This document shows positions 17,655 through 25,500 of a stretch of 64,000 nt of DNA, piece after piece. Position 1 is the first letter of the stretch, and every line of letters begins with the position of its first letter. The DNA comes from Cellulosimicrobium composti. Lineage in GTDB: Bacteria > Actinomycetota > Actinomycetes > Actinomycetales > Cellulomonadaceae. The stretch spans positions 96,601 through 160,600 of the forward strand of contig NZ_WMKA01000005.1 in NCBI RefSeq assembly GCF_009711085.1. The letters run 5' to 3'. The notes beneath the pieces are model-generated. The model saw only the letters and a program-made list of their open reading frames with translations, had not been told where the DNA came from and did no database searches. A program made the translations under genes and the position numbers.

Positions 17655-17700
17655 CGACGCAGCGGTGCGGCGACCGGCCGGCGTGCCGCACACTCGGGGC

Positions 17701-18231
17701 GTGACCGCAGCGACCCCGACACCCGACCACCCGTTCGTCGTCCGCGCGGGCGGCCCTGACGACGCGGACGCGCTCCTCGCGCTGTTCGACGAGCGCGTCG
17801 CGTGGCTCGCCGCACGCGGCTGGACCGGGCAGTGGGGCGCCGAGCCGTTCTCGACGAGCGGCCGGCGGGTCGAGCAGGTGCGGCGCTGGTGCGCGGAGAG
17901 CGAGGTCCGTGCGGCCGAGCGCGACGGCCGGGTGCAGGCGTTCGTCGTGCTGGGCGACCACCACGACTACGTGCCCGCGCCCGACGAGCCGGAGCTCTAC
18001 GTCCAGGTGCTCGTCGCGGCGTCGGGGCCGGCGGCGCGGGGCGCGGGGGCCGTCCTCCTCGACGACGCCGCGCGCCTCGCCGCGGGGCGCGGCCTGGCGC
18101 GGCTGCGCGTCGACTGCTACGCGGGGAACGACGGCCGGCTGGTCGCCTACTACCGCGCGCAGGGCTTCGAGCCGACGGAGCCGTTCACCGTGCGGGACTG
18201 GCCGGGCCAGCTGCTCGTGCGCCGGGTCTGA
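17701..18231 (+). CDS. GNAT-family N-acetyltransferase
   Basis: A 176-residue protein with a GNAT core: the strand VQVLVAASGPAARGAGAVLLDDAARLAAG gives the acetyl-CoA pyrophosphate loop (a variant of RxxGxG/A), and the end LRVDCYAGNDGRLVAYYRAQGFE is the classic C-terminal GNAT signature, with Asn and the YYxxxGF stretch. GTG 17701 was chosen as start; the extension to an upstream ATG is short and Arg/Pro-rich. The GTG is preceded by CACACT 6 nt upstream, so it may be leaderless. The acceptor substrate is unknown. Confidence 0.87.
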   Translation: MTAATPTPDHPFVVRAGGPDDADALLALFDERVAWLAARGWTGQWGAEPFSTSGRRVEQVRRWCAESEVRAAERDGRVQAFVVLGDHHDYVPAPDEPELYVQVLVAASGPAARGAGAVLLDDAARLAAGRGLARLRVDCYAGNDGRLVAYYRAQGFEPTEPFTVRDWPGQLLVRRV

Positions 18232-18250
18232 CGACGCCCGGCGCGGCCGG

Positions 18251-18721
18251 TCACGCCCCGGATCCGCCTGCGCGCCGCACGGTCCGCGCCCGTGCGTCGT
18301 CGTGCGCGGCGCGCAGCAGGTCGAGGACGACGCCGGTCGTGCGCTCGCCCGGGTTCACGACCGCCACCCAGCCGAGCGCGCCGTAGACGGGGTGCGGCAC
18401 GACGACGTCGGCCTCCGCGACCTCCCCTGCCTCGCCGTCACGCGGGTCGGAGCCGACGAGCGCACGGAACCGCTCGCGTCCGACGTGCACGTTGACCCTC
18501 CAGCGGCCGTCCGGCCCGCCGAGGCGCGACGCCGTGTCGTCGGGGTAGTCCTTCGTGACGACCGTCCCGTACGGCTGCCCGTGCGGGATCTCGCCGTCCG
18601 GCGCGTAGTAGAAGAAGTGGTCGCCCCGTGCGACGTCGGGGAACGCGCTCCCGGGCCCGGGCGAGAGCACGAGGACGCCGTCGAACGACCGGACCGTGGC
18701 GAGGATCTGCTCCATACTCAT
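18251..18721 (-). CDS. DUF6194 family protein
   Basis: A 156-residue soluble protein whose pattern (FDGVLVLSPGPGSAFPDVARGD, split here by FFYYAPDG then PYGTVVTKDYP) matches the actinobacterial family I know as DUF6194. This family has no established biochemical function; its predicted fold is a small alpha/beta domain. The start at ATG 18721 has no ribosome site, and ATG 18715 is a close alternative. It is transcribed divergently from the double-MerR gene with only about 40 bp between the starts. That spacing suggests the regulator may control it. Confidence 0.75.
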   Translation of the reverse strand: MSMEQILATVRSFDGVLVLSPGPGSAFPDVARGDHFFYYAPDGEIPHGQPYGTVVTKDYPDDTASRLGGPDGRWRVNVHVGRERFRALVGSDPRDGEAGEVAEADVVVPHPVYGALGWVAVVNPGERTTGVVLDLLRAAHDDARARTVRRAGGSGA

Positions 18722-18762
18722 GGTTCGAGTGTGTGCTTGAAGTGCTCGTGGAGGGTTCGGAC

Positions 18763-19563
18763 GTGGGCGTGGGTCAGGAGCCGGTGACGGGAGCGGTGCG
18801 CGGGTCGCTCCGGACGTCCGACGTCGCGCGCGCGTCCGGCTGGTCCGTCCAGCAGGTGCGCGACCTCGAGGCCCTCGGGGTCCTGCCGCCCGCGCGCCGG
18901 TCCGCGAACGGCTACCGGGCCTTCGGCGACGAGCACGTGCTCGCGCTGCGCGCCTACCGGGGGCTCGCGGCCGCCGTCGGGCCGGTCGTCGCGCGCCGCG
19001 TCCTGCGCGACGCGCGCTCGTCGCCGCTCGACGAGGCGACCGCGCTCGTCTCCGCCCTCCACGTGACGCTCGCGCGCGAGCGCGACGAGGCGCTCGCGGC
19101 GCGGCGCGCGCTCCTCGCGATCCGCGCGGAGGGTGCGGCGACGGGCTCCGGCGACGCGACGCCGCGGTCGGTCCAGGACGACGGCGCGGTGCTGACGATC
19201 ACGGAGCTCGCCGCGGCGCTCGGCGTGCGGGCGTCGACGCTGCGCTTCTGGGAGCGCGAGGGCCTCGTCGCGCCCGAGCGCGTGGCGACCCGGTCCGGCG
19301 CGGTGTCGGCGCGCCGGTACCCGCCCCCCGCCGTCCGCGAGGCCCGGGTCGTCGCCGCGCTGCGCAGCGCCGGGTACCGCGTCCCGGACGTGCGCCGCAC
19401 GGTCGAGGCGCTGCGGCGGCTCGACGTCGCCGACCCGCTCGCCGCCCTCGACGCGCGCCTCGACGCGATCGCCGCACGCACCCTCGCGCTCCTGCGGGCG
19501 GGCGACGACGTCGCGCGTCTCCTGACCGGCGAGGCGGTGGTCAGAAACCCTCCGGCGGCGTGA
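18763..19563 (+). CDS. Transcriptional regulator with two MerR-type DNA-binding domains
   Basis: A 266-residue protein. Residues about 16-60 read as a winged helix of MerR type (TSDVARASGWSVQQVRDLEA, then GYRAF). Residues about 145-220 form a second, fuller MerR domain (ITELAAALGVRASTLRFWER, then YRVPDVRRTVEALRRL). A helical segment of about 80 residues separates them. MerR proteins normally have one such domain and dimerise, so two in one chain is unusual. No cysteine ligands are seen, so a metal sensor is unlikely. GTG 18763 was chosen because GGAGGG lies 7 nt upstream; GTG 18784 is possible. The 3' end overlaps the convergent VOC gene by 23 bp. Confidence 0.8.
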   Translation: MGVGQEPVTGAVRGSLRTSDVARASGWSVQQVRDLEALGVLPPARRSANGYRAFGDEHVLALRAYRGLAAAVGPVVARRVLRDARSSPLDEATALVSALHVTLARERDEALAARRALLAIRAEGAATGSGDATPRSVQDDGAVLTITELAAALGVRASTLRFWEREGLVAPERVATRSGAVSARRYPPPAVREARVVAALRSAGYRVPDVRRTVEALRRLDVADPLAALDARLDAIAARTLALLRAGDDVARLLTGEAVVRNPPAA

Positions 19564-20374
19564 ACTGCGACAGCGTGAACGTCGCGCCCTGGGGGTCGCG
19601 GACCTCGGCGTCGTGCGTCCACTCCGTCACGGCCGTGGAGAGCACGACGCCGCCCGCCCGCTCGGCCGCCGCGGCGGAGGCGTCGCGGTCCGCGACGGCG
19701 AACGTCACGGTGTGGCGCGCCGGGCCCGGCTCCTCCAGCACGCCCGCGACGACGTCCCGGAACCCCGGCGGGGCCCCGGCCTGGAGCGTGTCGATCTCCG
19801 GGTTGACCGTGCGGGCCAGGTGGTCGCCGTACCCCTCGACGCGCGCCATGCCCGCGCCGAGGTCGGGGTCCACCTCCCACCCGAGCAGCGGGCCGTAGAA
19901 GTGCAGCGCCCGCGCGAGGTCGGGCGTGTGCAGCACGCTGAAGTTCCAGGTTCCCGGGTCGTTGGCGCGCTGCGCGCCGAGGCGCGTGCCGGGCTGCCAC
20001 AGCCGGAACGTCGCGCCTTGCGGGTCGCGCACCGCCGCCATGCGCCCCGGCGGCCCGATCGTCGTCGGCTCGACGAGGACCTCGCCCCCGAGGTCCGGGA
20101 CGCCGCGGGACGAGGCGTCCACGTCGTCGACCGCGACGTACGTGATCCACTCCGGCGCGCCCTGGCCGGACGCGACGGCCGCGACGTCCTGCCCCTCCAG
20201 GGACGCGACGACGTACCGCTCCCCCGCGCCGGGCGGCAGCTTCTCCTCGAAGTCCCACCCGAAGAGGGCGCCGTAGAACGCGAGGGCGGCATCGACGTCG
20301 GGCTGCTCGGTGTCCACCCAGCAGGGGACGCCGTGCGGGTAGGTGCGGACGGGTCGGGACGGCGTGGTGTCCAT
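19541..20374 (-). CDS. VOC (glyoxalase/bleomycin-resistance fold) protein, two domains
   Basis: A 277-residue protein made of two vicinal-oxygen-chelate halves, each with the repeated signature: residues about 15-130 (CWVDTEQPDVDAALAFYGAL, then RDPQGATFRLWQPG) and about 140-275 (FSVLHTPDLARALHFYGPLL, then RDPQGATFTLSQF). This tandem layout is common in actinobacterial hydroxylase/glyoxalase-like proteins that bind small molecules. The actual substrate is unknown. The start at ATG 20374 is clear. The gene is convergent with the MerR-type regulator and overlaps its end. Confidence 0.9.
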   Translation of the reverse strand: MDTTPSRPVRTYPHGVPCWVDTEQPDVDAALAFYGALFGWDFEEKLPPGAGERYVVASLEGQDVAAVASGQGAPEWITYVAVDDVDASSRGVPDLGGEVLVEPTTIGPPGRMAAVRDPQGATFRLWQPGTRLGAQRANDPGTWNFSVLHTPDLARALHFYGPLLGWEVDPDLGAGMARVEGYGDHLARTVNPEIDTLQAGAPPGFRDVVAGVLEEPGPARHTVTFAVADRDASAAAAERAGGVVLSTAVTEWTHDAEVRDPQGATFTLSQFTPPEGF

Positions 20375-20453
20375 ACCTCAGGCTCCCACCGGCCGCCCAC
20401 GTCGGCAGGCCCGGTGGGCGTCCCGGGACCTTCCGTGCGCGGACGCACGTGCG

Positions 20454-20459
20454 TACGGT
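20454..20459 (+). promoter_or_regulatory. Candidate -10 box for the secreted nuclease-fold gene
   Basis: TACGGT lies 50 nt before GTG 20510, followed by a short leader containing the ribosome site GAGGAG. No convincing -35 was found. Confidence 0.35.
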
Positions 20460-20509
20460 GGCCGGGAACCTCTCGACGCCCACCCGTCACCGACGACGAG
20501 GAGCCACCC

Positions 20510-21868
20510 GTGTCCACGAGACCTGCACCCCATTCCCTCCCCCGCGGCGCGCGGACCGTCCTGGTCCCTGCCCTGGCCGCGGCCCTCGCGCTGGGCGCCG
20601 GCGCCGCCGCGGCAGGCCCCGCCCTCGCGCACGGCGACGGTCCCGGCCACAGCCACGGGCCCGGCGGCGGTCCCGGCCACGGGCCCGGTCACGGCCACGG
20701 CCACGGGTCCGGTCACGGCCACGGGCCGGGACACGGTCACGGCACGCTGCGCGTCGCCACGTACAACGCGAGCCTCAACCGCGCTGCGGCGGGCGAGCTC
20801 GAGGCCGACCTGTCCACCCCCGACGACCCGCAGGCCGCGACGATCGCCGAGGTGCTCCAGCGCACGCGGCCCGACGTCGTGCTGCTCAACGAGTTCGACC
20901 ACGTCCCCGACCACCGCGCCGTCGACCTGTTCCGCGACCACTACCTCGAGGTGCCCCAGGGCGGCGCGCAGCCGATCGACTACCCGTACGCCTACGTGGC
21001 GCCGTCGAACACGGGCGTGCCCAGCGGGTTCGACCTCAACGACGACGGCACGGTCGGCGGGGGTGACGACGCGTTCGGGTTCGGCGACTTCGAGGGCCAG
21101 TACGGCATGGTCGTGCTCTCGCGGTACCCGATCGACACGCGCGGCGTCCGCACGTTCCAGCACTTCCTGTGGAAGGACATGCCCGGCGCGCTCCTCCCCG
21201 ACGACCCGGCGACCCCCGAGCCCGCGGACTGGTTCACGCCCGAGGAGCTCGAGGTCGTGCGGCTGTCGAGCAAGTCGCACTGGGACGTGCCGGTCCGCGT
21301 GGGCCGCCAGACCGTGCACGTGCTCGCGTCGCACCCGACGCCGCCCACGTTCGACGGCCCCGAGGACCGCAACGGTCGGCGCAACCACGACGAGATCCGG
21401 TTCTGGGCGGACTACGTCACCCCGGGCAAGGCGTCGCGCTACGTGTCCGACGACGCGGGCCGCCGCGGCGGGCTGCACCCGGGCGAGAGCTTCGTGGTCC
21501 TCGGCGACCAGAACGCCGACCCGCTCGACGGCGACTCCGTGGAGGCCGCGATCGACCAGCTCCTCGACCACCCGCGCGTCCAGGACCCCGCGCCCCGCTC
21601 GGCCGGCGCCGTCGAGGCCGCGGCGCTCCAGGGCGGCGCGAACGCGACCCACCGGGGCGACCCGGCGCTCGACACCGCCGACTTCGCGGACACCGCGCCG
21701 GGCAACCTGCGCGCCGACTACGTGCTGCCGTCGCGCGACCTGCGCGTGCGCGACGCCGGGGTGTTCTGGCCCGTCCAGGCGGACCCGCTGTCGCGGCTGA
21801 CCGGCGTCTTCCCGTTCCCGAGCAGCGACCACCGACTCGTCTGGGTCGACCTCGCCGTGCGCGGCTGA
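20510..21868 (+). CDS. Secreted endonuclease/exonuclease/phosphatase-fold protein with His/Gly-rich linker
   Basis: A 452-residue exported protein. The signal peptide (1-40, ending GPALA) is followed by a linker (41-78) holding 11 His in 38 residues, mostly as GH and HGHG repeats. The catalytic EEP domain then begins at LRVATYNASL and includes VVLLNEFDHV (metal-binding Glu), VLASHPTPP, FVVLGDQNADP (Asp-x-Asn) and SSDHRLVWVDL (final Asp-His). These are the expected residues of DNase I-like metallo-phosphoesterases. The His-rich linker could bind or store divalent metal such as Zn, Ni or Mn. The start is GTG 20510 after GAGGAG. Substrate could be DNA, phospholipid or an organophosphate. Confidence 0.9.
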   Translation: MSTRPAPHSLPRGARTVLVPALAAALALGAGAAAAGPALAHGDGPGHSHGPGGGPGHGPGHGHGHGSGHGHGPGHGHGTLRVATYNASLNRAAAGELEADLSTPDDPQAATIAEVLQRTRPDVVLLNEFDHVPDHRAVDLFRDHYLEVPQGGAQPIDYPYAYVAPSNTGVPSGFDLNDDGTVGGGDDAFGFGDFEGQYGMVVLSRYPIDTRGVRTFQHFLWKDMPGALLPDDPATPEPADWFTPEELEVVRLSSKSHWDVPVRVGRQTVHVLASHPTPPTFDGPEDRNGRRNHDEIRFWADYVTPGKASRYVSDDAGRRGGLHPGESFVVLGDQNADPLDGDSVEAAIDQLLDHPRVQDPAPRSAGAVEAAALQGGANATHRGDPALDTADFADTAPGNLRADYVLPSRDLRVRDAGVFWPVQADPLSRLTGVFPFPSSDHRLVWVDLAVRG

Positions 21869-21873
21869 GCCCC

Positions 21874-21907
21874 GCCGGCCGCCGCCCTCCACGGGGCGGC
21901 GGCCGGC
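21874..21907 (+). terminator. Terminator hairpin after the nuclease-fold gene
   Basis: A perfect 14-bp GC-only stem (21874-21887 with 21894-21907) around a 6-nt loop starts 6 nt past the stop codon. No U-tract follows. Confidence 0.75.
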
Positions 21908-22157
21908 CCACGTCGCTCGGGGCGACGGTCTCTTTACCGCCGCCCCGGTCGGGTGCACACTCGTCAGGTCTGTGCTCGCCGCCGACGCACAGCGCACTCC
22001 CGGTCGGCCCCGCCGACCGCACGGCACGCCTTGAGGACGCGCCACGTCGTCCGGCCCGACGACCACTCACCCACGTCCCCGGCACGACGCGCGCGCTGCC
22101 AGCAGCACGACGCCGCCACCCCTGCCGCGCCCGGGACCTGCCGGACCTGGAGCACCC

Positions 22158-23303
22158 ATGAGAAGACTCCGCACCGCCCTGCCCGCGAGCGTCGCCGCCG
22201 CGGCCGCAGCCCTCGTCCTCGTCGCGAGCCCTGCCGTCGCGCACGGCGGCAAGCCGACCCCGCGCCCGCCGGTCGTCACCGACGTCGCGACCGGCCTCGT
22301 GACACCGCTCAGCCTCGCGGTCGGCCCGCACGGCACGACCTACGTGACCCAGAACTTCCCCGGCCTGCTCACGGCGGTCGGCCGGGACGGCACGCCGAGC
22401 GTGCTCTACGCGTCGCCCGACGGCGGCGAGGTCGGCGGCGTCTCCTACGCCGACCGCCGGATCACGTTCACCGAGACCCAGCTGGGCGAGGAGGGCCCCG
22501 TCGCGTCGCAGGTGTCCACGCTGCGCACGGACCGGTGGGGCAACCCCACGGGCGCACCGCGCGTCCTGGCCGACACGTTCGCCTACGAGCGCGCGAAGAA
22601 CCCCGACGGGCGCACCACGTACGGCCTGCTGAGGACCGGCCGGGCGTGCCTCGCGCAGATCCCGGCCGGGCCGCTGCCCGCGCGCTACACCGGCATCGCC
22701 GACTCGCACCCGTACGCGACGACGACGGTCCGCGGCACGACCTACGTGGCCGACGCGGGCGCGAACGCGATCCTGTCGATCAGCGAGCGCGGGAAGATCC
22801 GCACGGTGGCCGTGCTGCCCCCGCAGCCGGCCGTCGTCACCGCCGAGTTCGCCGCGAGCCTCGGGTGGCCGGACTGCGCCGTCGGCCAGACGTACTGGTT
22901 CGAGGCCGTCCCCACGGACGTCGAGGTGGGCCCCCGGGGCGTGCTCTACGTGACGACGCTGCCCGGCGGCCCGGAGGACGACAGCCTCGGCGCGCGCGGC
23001 GCCGTCTACACGGTCGACCCGTGGAAGGGGAAGGTCCGCCAGGTCGCGTCCGGCTTCGTGGGCGCGACGAACCTCGCGGTGACGGACCAGGGCACGGTCT
23101 ACGTGAGCGAGCTGTTGGGCGGCCGGATCTCCCAGGCCGGCAGGCGCGGCCCGAGCACCGTCGTCGAGGTCCCGCTCCCGGCGGGGCTCGAGTGGGACGG
23201 CAAGGGCCTGCTCGCGACGACGAACGTGCTGCCGGCGGACGACACGTCGCCGCCCGACGGTCACCTCGTGCGCGTCGACCTCGGGAAGCACCGCGGCCGC
23301 TGA
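22158..23303 (+). CDS. Secreted ScyD/ScyE-family beta-propeller protein
   Basis: A 381-residue protein with a signal peptide (1-28, ending AVAHGG). The rest is a beta-propeller of NHL/SMP-30 type: repeated TYV and GVLYVT strands, with GATNLAVTDQGTVYVSELLGG near the end. This matches the ScyD/ScyE-type annotation used for many actinobacterial extracellular proteins. The name comes from cyanobacterial scytonemin clusters; no scytonemin pathway is implied here. The start at ATG 22158 has a weak GGAGC site. About 290 bp precede it, containing the upstream terminator and an AT-richer TCTTTACC patch that may be its promoter. The ligand is unknown. Confidence 0.82.
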   Translation: MRRLRTALPASVAAAAAALVLVASPAVAHGGKPTPRPPVVTDVATGLVTPLSLAVGPHGTTYVTQNFPGLLTAVGRDGTPSVLYASPDGGEVGGVSYADRRITFTETQLGEEGPVASQVSTLRTDRWGNPTGAPRVLADTFAYERAKNPDGRTTYGLLRTGRACLAQIPAGPLPARYTGIADSHPYATTTVRGTTYVADAGANAILSISERGKIRTVAVLPPQPAVVTAEFAASLGWPDCAVGQTYWFEAVPTDVEVGPRGVLYVTTLPGGPEDDSLGARGAVYTVDPWKGKVRQVASGFVGATNLAVTDQGTVYVSELLGGRISQAGRRGPSTVVEVPLPAGLEWDGKGLLATTNVLPADDTSPPDGHLVRVDLGKHRGR

Positions 23304-23315
23304 CACCTCGCGCGA

Positions 23316-23347
23316 CCCGGGCGACCCGCAGCGCGCGGGCGCCCGGG
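23316..23347. terminator. Bidirectional hairpin between convergent genes
   Basis: CCCGGGC pairs with GCCCGGG and, after a small internal loop, CCCGC with GCGGG, closing a 5-nt loop. It lies between the stops at 23303 (plus) and 23380 (minus) and can serve both. Confidence 0.6.
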
Positions 23348-23379
23348 CCGTGCCGCGCCGTCCCGCCGGTCGCTCGTGG

Positions 23380-23919
23380 TCAGCCGCTCCCGAGCACGAG
23401 GACCATGACCACGGCGCCGAGCGCGACCGCGACCCCGAAGGCCGCGGCGACGACCCCCACGACGACGCCCACGCGGGTCCCCGCCGAGGCGACGACGGTC
23501 ATGCCCAGACCCTGGGCCGCCTCGGTGACGAGGCGCCGCCCGACGCTCGTGTCGTAGACGGCGGTCGTCCGTCGGCCGTCGGCGTCCGCGACGGCCGTGC
23601 GGTAGGTCGAGCGGATCGTCCCGCGCGCGACGGAGCGCACCCAGCCCTTCTGGGGCTCGACGAACCGCCCGTCGGCGTCGAGCGCCCAGCGCGTGTGCCA
23701 GACGACGTCGGTGAGCTCGACCCGCGCACCGTCGGGCAGGACGCGCACGAGGTGCGTGTCGAGCGTCGCGAGGCGGCGGCGCGAGAAGACGCTCCACCAC
23801 GCCGCGTCGGGCCGGTCGAACCGCAGCTCGAACCCGTCGGGACGCTCGTCCACGATCCGGTAGGGCGTGCCCGCGGCGCGGGCGCGCACGGCGGCGGCGA
23901 GGTCCTCGGCGGTCGGCAC
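23380..23919 (-). CDS. Hypothetical membrane-anchored protein
   Basis: A 179-residue protein I do not recognise. The first 135 residues are a soluble beta-rich domain with several Trp (AAWWSVFSRR, VVWHTRW, QKGWVRS). The last 40 form one or two hydrophobic helices (VVVGVVAAAFGVAVALGAVVMVLVLG), making it a tail-anchored or C-terminally anchored protein. No catalytic motif is visible. It lies 18 nt downstream of the decarboxylase gene and probably shares its transcript. Confidence 0.65.
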   Translation of the reverse strand: MPTAEDLAAAVRARAAGTPYRIVDERPDGFELRFDRPDAAWWSVFSRRRLATLDTHLVRVLPDGARVELTDVVWHTRWALDADGRFVEPQKGWVRSVARGTIRSTYRTAVADADGRRTTAVYDTSVGRRLVTEAAQGLGMTVVASAGTRVGVVVGVVAAAFGVAVALGAVVMVLVLGSG

Positions 23920-23937
23920 CCCGCGAGTGTAGGGCCG

Positions 23938-25317
23938 TCAGGCCGGTGCGACCGCGCGCCGCAGCGCCTCGACGCTCACGTCCACGTCGGCGTCGGTCGT
24001 CGCCCACGAGCTCACGGAGACGCGCAGGACGGCGCGGTCGTGCCAGCGGGACCCGGACATCCACACGGTGCCGTCGGCGAGCACGCGGCGCACCACGTCC
24101 TGCGTGCGCGCGTCGTCGCCGAACGCCGCGCACACCTGGGTGAACACGACGTCGTGCAGCACCTCGGCGCCGTCGAGCGACCGCAGCGCGTCGGCGAACG
24201 CGGTCGCGTGCCGGCAGAACCCGTCCACGAGGTCCCTCACGCCCGAGCGCCCGAGCGCGCGCAGCACCGCCCACACGGCGAACGCGCGCCCGCGCCGCGA
24301 CAGCTCGGGCACCTTGTCGAGCGGGTCGCCTGCGTCGCTCTGGATGAGGTAGTCGCCGTGCATGCCCATCGCGGCGCGCAGCGGTGCGGGGTCGGCGACG
24401 ATCGCGAGCCCGCAGTCGTAGGGGACGTTGAGCGTCTTGTGGGCGTCCGTCGCCCACGAGTCCGCCGCCTCGTACCCGGCCACGAGGTGGCGGTGGGTGG
24501 GCGACGCGGCCGCGAAGAGCCCGAACGCGCCGTCGACGTGCACCCACGCGCCGTGCCGGTGGGCGATCTCGACCGCGGGGTCGAACGGGTCGAACGCGCC
24601 GGAGTGGACGTTGCCCGCCTGGAGCACGACGACGGTCGGCCCGCCCGGCGCGCCGTCGGGGGGATCGGCCAGCGCGTCCTCGAGCGCCGCGGCGGAGAGC
24701 CGACCCTGGTCGTCCGCGGCGACGATCTCGGGCGCACCGAGGCCGAGGTAGGACAGCGCGAGGTCGACCGACTCGTGCCGCTCGGCGCCCACGAGCACGC
24801 GGACGCGGGGCGCGCCGGTGAGGCCGTCGCGCCGCACGTCCCACCCCGCGCGTCGCAGCACCTCGCCGCGCGCGGCGGCGAGCGCCGTGAAGTTCGCGGT
24901 CGTCGCCCCCGTGACGAACCCGACCGCGCTCGACGCGGGCAACCCGAGGAGGTCGAGCAGCCACGCGCTCGCCACGTCCTCGACGGCCGTGTGCGCGGGG
25001 GTGAGGCCCCGCAGCGCGCAGTTCTGGTCCCACGCGCTCGTGAGCCAGTCGGCCGCGAGCGCCGCGGGGTGGCTGCCGCCGATGACCATGCCGAAGAAGC
25101 GGCCCGAGGGCATGGCGGTGAGGCCGGGCCCGCACGCGGTGGCGAGCAGGTCGACGACCTCGGGCGCCGGCGTCGGGGCGTCGGGCAGGTCGGTGCCGAG
25201 CGCGGCGACGACGTCCGCGACGCCGGTTCGCGGCGGGACGGGCCGTGTCGCGAGGGAGTCGAGCCACGCGGCGGCGTGCTCGTGCGCCCGCAGGAGGGCG
25301 GCGTCGCGATCGTCCAT
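23938..25317 (-). CDS. PLP-dependent group II decarboxylase-like protein
   Basis: A 459-residue fold-type I PLP enzyme of the aromatic-amino-acid/glutamate decarboxylase family. Visible motifs are the substrate-side GFVTGATTANFTAL (about 133-146), H181 stacking on PLP, the D262 region (WVHVDGAFG) and the Schiff-base Lys K294 in DAHKTLNVPYDCG. The length is normal for soluble decarboxylases, and it is complete. It could decarboxylate an aromatic amino acid or be a related lyase; specificity is not readable. The start at ATG 25317 has AGGAG. It is divergent from the asparaginase gene. Confidence 0.9.
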   Translation of the reverse strand: MDDRDAALLRAHEHAAAWLDSLATRPVPPRTGVADVVAALGTDLPDAPTPAPEVVDLLATACGPGLTAMPSGRFFGMVIGGSHPAALAADWLTSAWDQNCALRGLTPAHTAVEDVASAWLLDLLGLPASSAVGFVTGATTANFTALAAARGEVLRRAGWDVRRDGLTGAPRVRVLVGAERHESVDLALSYLGLGAPEIVAADDQGRLSAAALEDALADPPDGAPGGPTVVVLQAGNVHSGAFDPFDPAVEIAHRHGAWVHVDGAFGLFAAASPTHRHLVAGYEAADSWATDAHKTLNVPYDCGLAIVADPAPLRAAMGMHGDYLIQSDAGDPLDKVPELSRRGRAFAVWAVLRALGRSGVRDLVDGFCRHATAFADALRSLDGAEVLHDVVFTQVCAAFGDDARTQDVVRRVLADGTVWMSGSRWHDRAVLRVSVSSWATTDADVDVSVEALRRAVAPA

Positions 25318-25419
25318 GACCGCTCCTGACCGGGCCGGACCGACGCCGGCCCCTCCCGCCAGGCTGGACCCGGCCCGGGCGCGGGTCAACCGCGGCGGCG
25401 ATCCGGCACGCGCGTACTT

Positions 25420-25463
25420 CTTACGCCCAGGCAACGGCCAGGCAACACACGGTGCCTACCGTC
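25420..25463 (+). promoter_or_regulatory. Promoter region with 11-bp-spaced repeats before the asparaginase gene
   Basis: CCAGGCAAC occurs twice (25427-25435 and 25438-25446), exactly 11 bp apart. A weaker CTTAC lies another 11 bp upstream (25420-25424). TACCGT at 25458-25463 suits a -10 box. Pentamers ending in AC with 11-bp spacing resemble the half sites of the nitrogen regulator GlnR, which would suit an asparaginase, but the match is imperfect. Confidence 0.4.
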
Positions 25464-25500
25464 GGGCGGGCCAGATGTTCCCCCGACGGAAGGCTTCCCC

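Noticed and set aside
22158..23303. ScyD/ScyE similarity as a sign of a scytonemin pathway
   Set aside because: No other scytonemin or aromatic-pigment genes are present; the name reflects a propeller family only.
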